The position numbers and the translations under genes were made by a program. The notes beneath the pieces are model-generated. The model had not been told where the DNA came from and did no database searches. It saw nothing but the letters and a program-made list of their open reading frames with translations. Shown here one piece after another: positions 7,954 to 16,205 of a stretch of 36,480 bases of DNA (position 1 is its first letter; every line of letters starts with the position of its first letter). The DNA lies in contig CAYVNW010000032.1 of the NCBI GenBank assembly GCA_964452915.1, positions 1 to 36,480 on the forward strand, written 5' to 3'. The stretch comes from Colivivens sp964452915. GTDB taxonomy: Bacteria > Bacteroidota > Bacteroidia > Bacteroidales > Bacteroidaceae.

Positions 7954-9626
7954 TCGAGATACTTACTGAAATCAACAACTATTATGCCTGAAGGCTTTTG
8001 CTCTTTCTTGGTTTTTTGCTTCTTTTCTTTCGGTTGTTTAGTCTTTGTCTTTACCTTCTTGCCACCAGCCTTTGCGACCTTCAGATATCCGCCTTCAAAA
8101 TGCTTTCTCACTGCTGCAAATATCTCATCGGTTGAAGGGCGCGAGATGTCAGTACCGTTATCTTCTTGCAATACAACGCTTTCATTGCCATAACGGTCCA
8201 TTGCAGTTACTGCATAGTAATGTTTTTTCAGCGCACGGCCTCCAATTACATATGAAGTGTCGGAAAGACGCTGTGCAAGCAGATTATCTGCTTTTGTGAT
8301 ATCCACAGGATAAGTGTCGCTTCCATATACATTGAAATATATGACTCGCCACTTGCCATCGGCAACAGGGGCATTGTATTGCCAGCTGATTGTGCCATCC
8401 TGATACTTTAGATTAACAGGAGAGTCAGGAGCAGCGGTGTACGTAGTCCATGTCATAGCGGGAGTCAATGCTGGGAAAGGGAAAAACTCCTCACACGTAA
8501 CATCATATATACCTTTGATGTTGCGTGTAAGGAACTCACTGCGATAGAATGCTATACCACCCATTTCTGATTTACGTGCCGTATGCATTTGTGTCCTTAC
8601 ATCATTGAGTTGCCAACGTCCTTCTTTGGGGTCAAGAAAATAAATACCAAGTCCGGCAGCAATTGGATGCCCGTAACTATTCTCTTTCCAATCGAAAACA
8701 AAAGGATAATAGTGGTCACCAAGAAAATACATCATAGGGAACAGCATATCCTGTATGTTGTCACGTAGCCACGCTTGAGGGTCTTGATAAACAGCATTGA
8801 AACAATCCCATCCACCTGAGCGATAACGGTTCAAATCCTTGTATTTTCCGATTGGACTGCTACTGAGCTTTACCCATGGCTTTATACCTTTAACCACATC
8901 ATGCACTTTTCTGACGATTCTCGTTATATTCTCGCGTTTCCAATCATTTTTACTCATACCGCTTTTTGCAGAGTAGAGATTGTCATCACTGAAGCGATAT
9001 TGACTCTCCGGATAGCGGATGTAGTCAAGGTTTATTCCGTCGACATCATAACGGGTGACAATTTCTCTTGCTATGTCTGCTATGTAGTCAGCTGTTCCAA
9101 GTTTGCCAGGAATCATGAACATCTCACCTCCCACACTTTTGCACAAGCTACCATGATGTTTAGTTATTGACTTACTGCCGTATGAAGCCTGGCGCGACAC
9201 AGTTCCCAACGGGATGCTCACAAGCCAAGCATGCAGTTCCATACCACGCTTGTGACATTCCTCGATTGCGAATTCCAACGGGTCGTACGCAGGTGCCTTT
9301 CCTGCCCTACCGGTTATGGCATTGTCCCATGGTTCAATGTCAGAAGGATAAATGACACTTCCGCGTATGCGGGTCTGCAGCAAAATCGTATTTATGTTTG
9401 CATTCTTTAATTTATCGAGAATGTCAATGAGTTCCTTCTTTTGCTTTTCTGTGCTTCGTGCGTCAACAGCCTTAGTACGGGGCCAGTCAATTCCACCGAT
9501 AGTAGCGATCCACACAGCACGTATTTCACGTTTTGGATATGCGACATCCCAAATGTCCTGTGCGGGACATTGCGGAACGATTAGAAAGAATAATAAAATT
9601 ATTATGCAGCTTGTTATCTTTAGCAT
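7950..9626 (-). CDS. Secreted GHL10-type (DUF187) glycoside hydrolase-like protein
   Basis: The ATG at 9626 is chosen because it opens directly on a signal peptide (MLKITSCIIILLFFLIV, cut near PAQ), while the longer frame to 9764 would run across the predicted promoter. The 558-residue product shows the family hallmarks REIRAVWIATIGGIDWP, LLQTRIRGSVIYPSDIEPW and GINLDYIRYP, all expected in a TIM-barrel of the GHL10/DUF187 family. A fibronectin type III-like domain follows (SPVNLKYQDGTISWQY to YYAVTAMDRYGNES). The tail is very lysine-rich (KKVKTKTKQPKEKKQKTKK). Activity on cell-wall or glycan material is inferred from the family; the substrate is not known. It faces the ATP-grasp gene tail to tail, with overlapping stops and no terminator between. 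Confidence 0.88.
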   Translation of the reverse strand: MLKITSCIIILLFFLIVPQCPAQDIWDVAYPKREIRAVWIATIGGIDWPRTKAVDARSTEKQKKELIDILDKLKNANINTILLQTRIRGSVIYPSDIEPWDNAITGRAGKAPAYDPLEFAIEECHKRGMELHAWLVSIPLGTVSRQASYGSKSITKHHGSLCKSVGGEMFMIPGKLGTADYIADIAREIVTRYDVDGINLDYIRYPESQYRFSDDNLYSAKSGMSKNDWKRENITRIVRKVHDVVKGIKPWVKLSSSPIGKYKDLNRYRSGGWDCFNAVYQDPQAWLRDNIQDMLFPMMYFLGDHYYPFVFDWKENSYGHPIAAGLGIYFLDPKEGRWQLNDVRTQMHTARKSEMGGIAFYRSEFLTRNIKGIYDVTCEEFFPFPALTPAMTWTTYTAAPDSPVNLKYQDGTISWQYNAPVADGKWRVIYFNVYGSDTYPVDITKADNLLAQRLSDTSYVIGGRALKKHYYAVTAMDRYGNESVVLQEDNGTDISRPSTDEIFAAVRKHFEGGYLKVAKAGGKKVKTKTKQPKEKKQKTKKEQKPSGIIVVDFSKYLD

Positions 9627-9646
9627 TTCTATCTTGAAATTTTTTG

Positions 9647-9654
9647 CAAAGGTA
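9647..9654 (-). promoter_or_regulatory. Predicted -7 box for the GHL10-type gene
   Basis: On the minus strand the bases read TACCTTTG, the commonest form of the Bacteroidota -7 element, 20 bp before the ATG at 9626. The -33 region is weak. The box supports the short start for the gene. Confidence 0.6.
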
Positions 9655-9676
9655 CGAAAATAATCACGAAACCGAA

Positions 9677-9706
9677 CTTGTGGGTAGATAATAATTAGTA
9701 TATTTG
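9677..9706 (+). promoter_or_regulatory. Predicted promoter of the small membrane protein gene
   Basis: TATATTTG at 9699-9706 fits the -7 consensus and CTTG at 9677-9680 lies 18 bp upstream as a -33 element. It is divergent from the GHL10-type promoter. The leader to the ATG at 9781 would be about 65-70 nt. Confidence 0.5.
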
Positions 9707-9780
9707 CATTTGTAAACGAACTGACGCAGATGTCACATATCACGACTTGATGCGCCAGTAACAAATTAAGTACAGACCAT

Positions 9781-9978
9781 ATGAAGAAATCCGTTTGGTT
9801 ACCAATTGCACTTTTTGCCGCAGGTGCTGCTTTCTATATATATGACGGCACAGAATACAACTCATGGATTCATAACCTGCCGCTTATAATTGCAGACGCA
9901 GTTATTGTGGTATTGTTGTTCATTGCCTTACGGCAAAAGGAGAAGATGCAGAAAAGAAGAGAAGAACAAGAAAAATAA
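9781..9978 (+). CDS. Small two-helix membrane protein, function unknown
   Basis: This 65-residue protein has two hydrophobic segments (about residues 5-21 and 33-51) separated by a short loop with YDGTEYNSW, and ends in a strongly charged tail (RQKEKMQKRREEQEK) that should lie in the cytoplasm. I do not recognise a named family. It starts with a plain ATG after a plausible promoter and ends four bases before the next ATG, so it is probably translated together with the outer-membrane protein behind it. Confidence 0.7.
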   Translation: MKKSVWLPIALFAAGAAFYIYDGTEYNSWIHNLPLIIADAVIVVLLFIALRQKEKMQKRREEQEK

Positions 9979-9982
9979 TTAT

Positions 9983-10468
9983 ATGATTATGAAGAAAGTA
10001 GTATTAGGAATGTTGCTTATGATGGCAACAACAAGTATGTTTGCCCAGTTCAAAGAAGGAACGAAGTATGCAGGTGCTTCACTCTCTGGTCTTAATTTGT
10101 CAATCAGTGACCGCAAAGACTTTGCTATGGGCATTAATGGCCAAGCAGGTTATTTCATTGAAGACAACATTATGCTGGTAGGCGACGCAGGTTTGGAGAT
10201 TAGCAATAATAATCTTCAAAGAATTCATGTAGGAGCCAAGGGACGTTACTATTTCGTGCAAAATGGGATCTATGTCGCAGCAGGATTACAGTACGTCCAT
10301 ATTCGCAAAAACTATAATGACATACAAATTACCCCTGAAGTTGGCTATTGTTTCTACCTGAACCACTACATATCGGTTGAGCCTGCAGTTTATTATGACA
10401 TGAGTCTGACAAACTTTGAGCACAAGAGCGAGTTTGGCCTAAAGGTGGGTCTCGGAATATATTTCTAA
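9983..10468 (+). CDS. Small outer-membrane beta-barrel protein
   Basis: The 161-residue product begins with a signal peptide (MKKVVLGMLLMMATTSMFAQ) and continues with alternating hydrophobic strands such as GAKGRYYFV, GIYVAAGLQYVHI and YISVEPAVYYDMSL, ending GLKVGLGIYF with the C-terminal Phe typical of outer-membrane barrels. This fits the eight-strand OmpA/OmpX-like or PorT-like outer-membrane beta-barrel group. ATGs at 9983 and 9989 are both possible; 9989 gives the cleanest signal peptide and 9983 the longer frame. An upstream extension to 9890 only reads the neighbouring gene out of frame and is rejected. A partner or ligand cannot be named. Confidence 0.85.
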   Translation: MIMKKVVLGMLLMMATTSMFAQFKEGTKYAGASLSGLNLSISDRKDFAMGINGQAGYFIEDNIMLVGDAGLEISNNNLQRIHVGAKGRYYFVQNGIYVAAGLQYVHIRKNYNDIQITPEVGYCFYLNHYISVEPAVYYDMSLTNFEHKSEFGLKVGLGIYF

Positions 10469-10518
10469 ATAAGGAGACATCAGGTCACCCCTATACTTGT
10501 AAGCGGCTACACACAGTA

Positions 10519-10875
10519 TCAGTCCCTGCTGACAGTGAGTTCGACGCCACATCCTGTACATTCAGCACCCATTGGCGGATTATTCTTAAGCATCGAAATG
10601 CTGACTTCCGAAACCAACGGGCACTTATCAAGAATAGAGCGGCAGATCCGCCCACAGACATGTTCCAGAAGTTTAGAACGAATACACATTTCATTCCTGA
10701 CAATATCAAATACATCGGCATAACTGACCGTATCGTTCAAGTTATCTGACTCTGTGGCTTTCTCATTATTAACTATAAGTTGGAGATTGATAGTATACCA
10801 ATCTCCAACTGTTTTTTCTTGCGGCATTACACCATGATATGCGTACAGCCGAATGTCTCTAAGTACTATCCGCAT
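10519..10875 (-). CDS. folB: Dihydroneopterin aldolase
   Basis: The 118-residue product converts 7,8-dihydroneopterin to 6-hydroxymethyl-dihydropterin and glycolaldehyde in folate synthesis. The start at 10875 gives the family N-terminus MRIVLRDIRLYAYHGVMPQE; a longer frame to 10941 would lie wholly inside nrdJ and is rejected. The conserved C-terminal part EVSISMLKNNPPMGAEC contains the lysine expected for catalysis, and length is normal. It overlaps the end of nrdJ by 10 bases, so the two are probably translationally coupled: one supplies deoxynucleotides, the other the folate needed for thymidylate. Confidence 0.9.
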   Translation of the reverse strand: MRIVLRDIRLYAYHGVMPQEKTVGDWYTINLQLIVNNEKATESDNLNDTVSYADVFDIVRNEMCIRSKLLEHVCGRICRSILDKCPLVSEVSISMLKNNPPMGAECTGCGVELTVSRD

Positions 10876-13421
10876 CGTGAATGTCCACAATTTGTACAGA
10901 TCAGGCATCCCTCTTGGTAGACTAATGTTTCCTGACCGCAATTAGGACATTTCTGCCCAGTCACCTTTGTTCCGTCTTGAACGTACTTCTTCAACGCACG
11001 CTCCACACCATTCTTCCACGTGTTTATGCTTTCGCTTTCCAGCTGAAGCGAACCGACAAGCTTAATGACATTAGTCAAAGGCATACGGTAACGCAACACA
11101 CCACTAATTAGTTTGGCATAGTTCCAATATTCCTTATTAAACTTCTCAGAGAGACCTTCTATTGTGGTTTTATAACCTCTCCGATTTTCAAACTGGAAGT
11201 CATAACGTTTGTTACCTTCTTCATCTATATTCTTAATGATGTGCCCTTTGACAACGGTTTTTGGCAGAGCAATGCCGTCCTCGTCATCCAAAACGCCCGT
11301 AAATATCTCATAAGGATAGCCATCTAGCAGACCTACAAAAGCGACCCATTTTTCTTTGTTGTTTTGGAAGCGGACAACATCGCACTCCAAACTTTTTGGA
11401 CGGACTTCTGTAACAGTTGGGAGAGCCGGAAGTACAGCAGCTGTTTCCGCCTTCTTCTTCGAAGTTTCCTTCTTAGCAGAAACAAGCACTCCGCTGCGGC
11501 TGCCATCCCGATAGACAGTACAACCCTTACATCCACATTTCCAAGCCTCAACATAAAGTTGGTTAACCAGTTCCTCACTCACATTTGAAGGCAAATTAAT
11601 AGTTACGGATATTGAATGGTCAACCCACTTCTGAATGGCACCCTGCATTTTTACCTTTTCAAGCCAATTTATGTCGTTAGCTGTTGCCTTATAGTATGGA
11701 GATCTCTGCACTAATGCATCTATCTCATCCTGGTTATACTTCTTCTCGGTATCAATGTTGTTTACTTTCATCCACGTTAAAAACTTCGGATGGTATACAA
11801 TATATTCCTCGAACGAGTCACCTGTATCATCAACAAAATCTACATGGACATTAGGATCATTTGGATTGACTTTGCGGCGGCGCTTATAGACAGGCATGAA
11901 TACAGGTTCTATTCCTGATGTTGTTTGTGTCATCAGACTTGTTGTACCGGTCGGAGCTATAGTCAGGCATGCGATATTACGTCTGCCATATTTTACCATA
12001 TCATCATACAACTGAGGATCAACACCCTTAATTCGGTTTACAAACGGATTGTTCTTTTCCCTGTCAGCGTCATATATAGAGAATGCCCCACGTTCCTTTG
12101 CCATATTGACAGAACTGCGGTATGCCTCGACAGCAATGGTCTTATGAACCTCTGAAGAAAAATATGTTGCTTCAGGAGTTCCATAAGTCAGCCCCAGTGC
12201 TGCCAACATATCACCTTCGGCTGTAATACCGACTCCCGTACGCCGTCCTTGCCGTGTCTTATTATAGATTTTCTCCCAAAGGTGACGCTCACAACCTTTT
12301 ATCTCATCACTTTCAGGGTCACTATCGATTTTATCTTGTATAAGACGAATCTTTTCAAGTTCCAAGTCTATTATATCATCCATCAAACGCTGCGCATACG
12401 CTACATGCTGTTTGAATTTGCCGAAGTTGAAATGAGCATTCTTGGTAAACGGCTCATCGACATAAGAGTAGAGATTGATTGCTAAAAGCCGGCAACTGTC
12501 ATAAGGACAAAGCGGAATCTCGCCACACGGGTTGGTAGAAATAGTCTTATACCCTAAATCGGCATAACAATCAGGAACACTTTCCCTTATTATAGTGTCC
12601 CAGAACAAAACTCCTGGCTCAGCACTCTTCCAAGCATTGTGTACAATCTTTTTCCATAGCGCACTTGCATCTATTTCTTTTCTCACCACGGGATTATCAG
12701 AATCCACTGGATATTGCTGCACATATGTACTGCCATTGACTGCAGCATTCATGAATTCATCTGATATACGTACACTAACATTTGCTCCGGTTACCTTGCC
12801 TTCAGTCATTTTTGCATCGATGAAAGCCTCGGAATCAGGATGCTTAATAGACACTGTAAGCATCAATGCGCCACGCCGGCCTTCCTGTGCTACTTCACGA
12901 GTCGAGTTACTGTAACGTTCCATGAAAGGCACAATTCCGGTTGATGTAAGAGCCGAGTTTTTCACCGGTGAACCTTTCGGGCGTATGTGCGAGAGATCGT
13001 GTCCGACTCCACCACGACGTTTCATTAGTTGTACTTGCTCTTCATCGATTTTTATGATTGCGCCATAGCTGTCGGCATTTCCGTCAAGTCCAATCACGAA
13101 ACAGTTGCTAAGCGAAGCCACTTGATAATTATTTCCTATACCAGTCATAGGACTTCCTGCCGGTACTATATAGCGGAAATGATCAAGCAGGTCAAATATT
13201 TCCTGTGCGGACATCGGGTTTATATAGTTGCCCTCTATCCTGGCAATTTCGTTTGCTATTCTCCAGTGCATATCTTCCGGAGAGCATTCATAGATATTTC
13301 CGAACGAGTCTTTCATTGCGTACTTGTTCACCCATACGCGTGCCGCCAACTCATCGTTCTCAAAATATTTCAACGAAGCATTATATGCCTCCTCGTAAGT
13401 AAAAGTTTTTTTTGTCTCCAT
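10866..13421 (-). CDS. nrdJ: Adenosylcobalamin-dependent (class II) ribonucleotide reductase
   Basis: This 851-residue enzyme reduces ribonucleotides to deoxyribonucleotides using a radical made from coenzyme B12. It carries the active-site Cys107 in ASLSNCFVIGL and the NPCGEIPL motif (297-304), whose Asn, Cys and Glu are the catalytic residues of the fold. The C-terminal end holds a zinc-ribbon-like cluster (Cys825, 828, 839, 842, 845, 850) which, as in long NrdJ proteins, should include the redox cysteines that re-reduce the active site. No intein or insert is seen. It lies 92 bp behind dnaA on the same strand and overlaps folB. The short leader has no room for a cobalamin riboswitch. Confidence 0.95.
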   Translation of the reverse strand: METKKTFTYEEAYNASLKYFENDELAARVWVNKYAMKDSFGNIYECSPEDMHWRIANEIARIEGNYINPMSAQEIFDLLDHFRYIVPAGSPMTGIGNNYQVASLSNCFVIGLDGNADSYGAIIKIDEEQVQLMKRRGGVGHDLSHIRPKGSPVKNSALTSTGIVPFMERYSNSTREVAQEGRRGALMLTVSIKHPDSEAFIDAKMTEGKVTGANVSVRISDEFMNAAVNGSTYVQQYPVDSDNPVVRKEIDASALWKKIVHNAWKSAEPGVLFWDTIIRESVPDCYADLGYKTISTNPCGEIPLCPYDSCRLLAINLYSYVDEPFTKNAHFNFGKFKQHVAYAQRLMDDIIDLELEKIRLIQDKIDSDPESDEIKGCERHLWEKIYNKTRQGRRTGVGITAEGDMLAALGLTYGTPEATYFSSEVHKTIAVEAYRSSVNMAKERGAFSIYDADREKNNPFVNRIKGVDPQLYDDMVKYGRRNIACLTIAPTGTTSLMTQTTSGIEPVFMPVYKRRRKVNPNDPNVHVDFVDDTGDSFEEYIVYHPKFLTWMKVNNIDTEKKYNQDEIDALVQRSPYYKATANDINWLEKVKMQGAIQKWVDHSISVTINLPSNVSEELVNQLYVEAWKCGCKGCTVYRDGSRSGVLVSAKKETSKKKAETAAVLPALPTVTEVRPKSLECDVVRFQNNKEKWVAFVGLLDGYPYEIFTGVLDDEDGIALPKTVVKGHIIKNIDEEGNKRYDFQFENRRGYKTTIEGLSEKFNKEYWNYAKLISGVLRYRMPLTNVIKLVGSLQLESESINTWKNGVERALKKYVQDGTKVTGQKCPNCGQETLVYQEGCLICTNCGHSRCG

Positions 13422-13451
13422 TTTGATTTGTCAGCTACATATATACAATTT

Positions 13452-13484
13452 AGAAAGAGCAACCCTTGAGTCATGGATTGCTCC
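13452..13484 (-). terminator. Hairpin between dnaA and nrdJ (weak terminator or attenuator)
   Basis: On the minus strand GAGCAATCC (13483-13475) can pair with GGGTTGCTC (13465-13457), with one G-T pair and a 9-nt loop. It is followed by TTTCT, a poor U-tract. It sits about 30 bp after the dnaA stop. No strong promoter is seen between it and the nrdJ start, so partial read-through into nrdJ is likely. Confidence 0.55.
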
Positions 13485-13513
13485 TTATGATCTTAGATAC
13501 TATTTGGATATCA

Positions 13514-14917
13514 CTATTTGCTACGCTTAATTTCATCTTCCAATTCCTCAAGCTCCTTTTTAAAGGCATTGTCCACCTCAGCAAGTTCTTTGACATGCTT
13601 TATTGAATGAAGAATTGTCGCATGAGTCCTTCCTCCGAGGTTTTCTCCAATTTGTCTGTCAGTTGTTTCAGTCAGCTTGCTTGCAAGATACGCAGTCATT
13701 TGACGTATTTGGTTTATTGGTTGTCTACGACTTGGCGAACACAGTTCGGTTTCACTAACATGATAGTGTTTACAAACAGTTTTCTTGATATCATCTATAT
13801 TTAGAGGAGTATTGTCGATCTTCACGTATCGTGGCAGTATCATGTCAGCAAGTTTCAGAGTCACTTCACACTTATATACGACAGAATAAGCCATCAGTGA
13901 GTTAATAATTCCTTCAAGGTCTCTCACACTGCCATTAACTTTTTCTGCGATGTAGTTAATTACATTAGCAGGTATCGGCAATGATTCTTGTTTTACCTTA
14001 TAATTCAATATAGCCCTACATAACGCTTTCGTAGGTTTTTCTATTTCCGCTTGCAATCCCCATTTAAACCTCGTAAGCAACCGCTCTTCCAATCCTTGTA
14101 TTGCAATAGGCGGCCTGTCGGCAGTCAGAATGATTTGCTTATTGTTCAAATGCAAGTGATTAAATATATGGAAAAAAGTATTTTGTGTCTTGGTCAATCC
14201 AGAAAGTTCTTGTGTGTCGTCGATCAGCAATACATCAATAGTCTGATAAAAATTGATGAAGTCATTCACTTTGTTTTGACGTACAGCATTAGTATATTGA
14301 ACCTGGAACACGTGAGCAGAAATATATAATACTCTAAGCGAAGGATGCAAATCTTTTATACCCCACCCTATAGCATTAATAAGGTGTGTCTTGCCACATC
14401 CTGAAGGACCATATATAAATAAAGGATTGAATGTCTTTGCTGGATTCTTGACGATAGCCTCACCCACACTGCGCGCCAGACGGTTACTTTCTCCCTCAAT
14501 GAAATTCGCAAAGGTGTAGTTACGCTTTAACTGAGAATCAAGGTCACTAACAACGTCTGATTGTGCGATAGTGTCTGGGATTTGGATTGCATTAGAACGA
14601 AATCCTTTTCTGCGAACGTCAACGTAGTTGCCTTCCGACTCTTTGTCAATTGTATTCGCTTCACTTATCTCTCTAATTGAATAACACAACCTGACACCCT
14701 TTCCGAATACTCTTGTAATCACCTTATACAATATATCAATATAGTTAGCCTCTATATGCTCATACACAAACTGGCTTGGCACTGCAATGACCAACTGCCC
14801 GTCATTAAACGAAACAGGCTCGATACATGCAAACCAAATGTCATATTGCTTAGGAGATATATTGTCTTTAATGATTTCAATACATTCACTCCACACATCT
14901 TTCAATTCTTTGCTCAT
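13514..14917 (-). CDS. dnaA: Chromosomal replication initiator protein DnaA
   Basis: The 467-residue product binds DnaA boxes and melts the origin. Domain I is at 1-80 (SECIEIIKDNISPKQYDIWF), followed by a linker, the AAA+ domain with Walker A GPSGCGKTH (170-178) and Walker B VLLIDD (229-234), and a C-terminal DNA-binding domain with the family signature RTHATILHSIKHV. The ATG at 14917 is chosen over the GTG one codon upstream. A well-formed Bacteroidota promoter lies 43 bp before the start. On its downstream side dnaA points at nrdJ through a weak hairpin. The neighbourhood is not the classic dnaA-dnaN-recF cluster, so the origin need not be here. Confidence 0.96.
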   Translation of the reverse strand: MSKELKDVWSECIEIIKDNISPKQYDIWFACIEPVSFNDGQLVIAVPSQFVYEHIEANYIDILYKVITRVFGKGVRLCYSIREISEANTIDKESEGNYVDVRRKGFRSNAIQIPDTIAQSDVVSDLDSQLKRNYTFANFIEGESNRLARSVGEAIVKNPAKTFNPLFIYGPSGCGKTHLINAIGWGIKDLHPSLRVLYISAHVFQVQYTNAVRQNKVNDFINFYQTIDVLLIDDTQELSGLTKTQNTFFHIFNHLHLNNKQIILTADRPPIAIQGLEERLLTRFKWGLQAEIEKPTKALCRAILNYKVKQESLPIPANVINYIAEKVNGSVRDLEGIINSLMAYSVVYKCEVTLKLADMILPRYVKIDNTPLNIDDIKKTVCKHYHVSETELCSPSRRQPINQIRQMTAYLASKLTETTDRQIGENLGGRTHATILHSIKHVKELAEVDNAFKKELEELEDEIKRSK

Positions 14918-15274
14918 CACCTTTGATTAGTTTAGCATTACATTTTACTTTCTTACAATGCAAAGGTACGACCTTTTTTTGGTTCCGCAAAATGGGTTGA
15001 AAGGGCTCGTCTTTAGTAGCTCGGATGATAATGTTTTTTTTTTCAACGCTTTACACATTTGTAAAACATAACGTATTGTTTTTTATACAATATTTTTCGT
15101 TTGTTTGAATTTCAGTGTGTTATGAAGGTTTTATTTTCTGAAACGTTTTTTTGAGCGTTGTAAAAGATAAGCTTTAGCAAGTTGATAATGCAGGACTTTA
15201 CATCCCGAATGATACCATCGCCACAAGGCGTCAATTATTTTGAAGTGATTTAAATAAACGATTATATACCTTTC
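14918..15274. other. AT-rich non-coding stretch upstream of dnaA
   Basis: These 357 bases hold the dnaA promoter and no convincing gene. A CTTTACACA at 15049-15057 differs at one base from the general DnaA box TTWTNCACA. Two short inverted repeats follow: TTTACA/TGTAAA (15050-15065, 4-nt loop) and TATTGT/ACAATA (15074-15092, 7-nt loop). A run of nine or more T lies at about 15034-15043. A 21-codon frame at 15188-15253 on the plus strand (starting MQDFTSRMIPSPQ) has no visible promoter and is probably chance. The arrangement could serve DnaA self-regulation, but a cluster of boxes as expected of an origin is not seen. Confidence 0.5.
14961..14991 (-). promoter_or_regulatory. Predicted dnaA promoter
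   Basis: On the minus strand TTTG (14991-14988) is followed after 19 bp by TACCTTTG (14968-14961), matching both Bacteroidota promoter elements with ideal spacing. Transcription would start near 14955, about 38 nt before the dnaA ATG. Confidence 0.75.
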
Positions 15275-16180
15275 TTATTTGCTCTTATTCCCGAACACAG
15301 AAAAATGCACGTAGCGCGACGGATGCAGGCGTAAATCTTCAAGCAACAACGAGGCGTTCTGCATAGTTGTATCAAGATGTGTATACAGCGCATCATCATT
15401 CATTAGCCTGCCTAAAGTGGAGTTTGGATTATTAAGTCTGTTGGTAAATAACGTAAGCTCCTCCATTGTAAACGATGCATTCCTTATCGCTTTATGTGCA
15501 TCCGATGCAATTCCTTCAATGTCTATATTATTCAACTTACTGGTGGTAGATTCAAGGTTGGCGCATATTGCATTGGCGTTATTCATAAGACGTGGAACAT
15601 CATTACTTAAAAGAGAATTTACTTCATCTGTTGATGTGCGCAAATTCTCGGTCACGTATTCAATGTTATGCACCGAAGCAAGTAACGAAGGATCATTAGT
15701 CAACATGTTAATTGCCATTGTAATAGAATCGATCTTTACCAGAATCGTTTTTAATTGCGGAATGAGGGCACCGGCAGCAGCCATTATATCGTTATTGCCT
15801 TCACCTTGTATTGTATCGCCTATATTAAGCAGTTTATCTGGATTGGATCCTAATATAATATTGAGTTTAGGCGCGCCCAACATGTCTTTTGATATACTGG
15901 CAGTACTGTTTTGAGGCAAGAGGAAACCGTCGTTCAGTTCAACCGCAACGGCAAGTTTTTGAGTCTTAGGATTATATGTGATATTCTTGACCATGCCGAT
16001 ATTCATCCCATTGGCAATGACCTCACCCGATTTGGACAGTCCTCCGACGTTACTCATTTCAACATAATAGATATTATCAGAACTGGTGAACTTCAGTCCT
16101 TTCATGAATGTGATTCCGATATATATCAGTACTATTGCCAATATAGCCATGATGGCAATCTTTATTTCCTTTGATTTCAT
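15275..16180 (-). CDS. MCE/MlaD-family lipid-transport substrate-binding protein
   Basis: This 301-residue protein has a single N-terminal membrane anchor (about residues 8-26) and then an MCE domain (about 38-115, with VGGLSKSGEVIANGMNIGMV and ISKDMLGAPKLNIILG). A long mostly helical part follows. MCE proteins form rings or tubes that move lipids across the periplasm between inner and outer membranes, working with an ABC transporter. No permease or ATPase gene is adjacent in this window. It starts 25 bp behind the amidase gene on the same strand, so the two are probably one transcript, both acting in the envelope. No strong terminator is seen after it. Confidence 0.9.
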   Translation of the reverse strand: MKSKEIKIAIMAILAIVLIYIGITFMKGLKFTSSDNIYYVEMSNVGGLSKSGEVIANGMNIGMVKNITYNPKTQKLAVAVELNDGFLLPQNSTASISKDMLGAPKLNIILGSNPDKLLNIGDTIQGEGNNDIMAAAGALIPQLKTILVKIDSITMAINMLTNDPSLLASVHNIEYVTENLRTSTDEVNSLLSNDVPRLMNNANAICANLESTTSKLNNIDIEGIASDAHKAIRNASFTMEELTLFTNRLNNPNSTLGRLMNDDALYTHLDTTMQNASLLLEDLRLHPSRYVHFSVFGNKSK

Positions 16181-16205
16181 AGCTTTCCTTTGTTTTTAAG
16201 TATAG

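Noticed and set aside
9627..9764. 46-residue N-terminal extension of the GHL10-type protein
   Set aside because: It would bury the signal peptide and cross the TACCTTTG box, so the start at 9626 is better.
13422..13513. Possible cobalamin riboswitch before nrdJ
   Set aside because: The spacer is too short and holds only a simple hairpin.
15044..15160. CAACGCT/AGCGTTG inverted pair as a regulatory structure
   Set aside because: Seven bases separated by about 100 are expected by chance and the flanks do not extend the match.
15188..15253. 21-codon plus-strand frame in the dnaA leader
   Set aside because: No promoter, no start context and no partner; easily expected by chance in 350 bases.
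15417..15914. Long plus-strand open frame opposite the MCE gene
   Set aside because: It is a mirror of a well-supported coding gene, has no promoter or start context, and its protein matches no known pattern.
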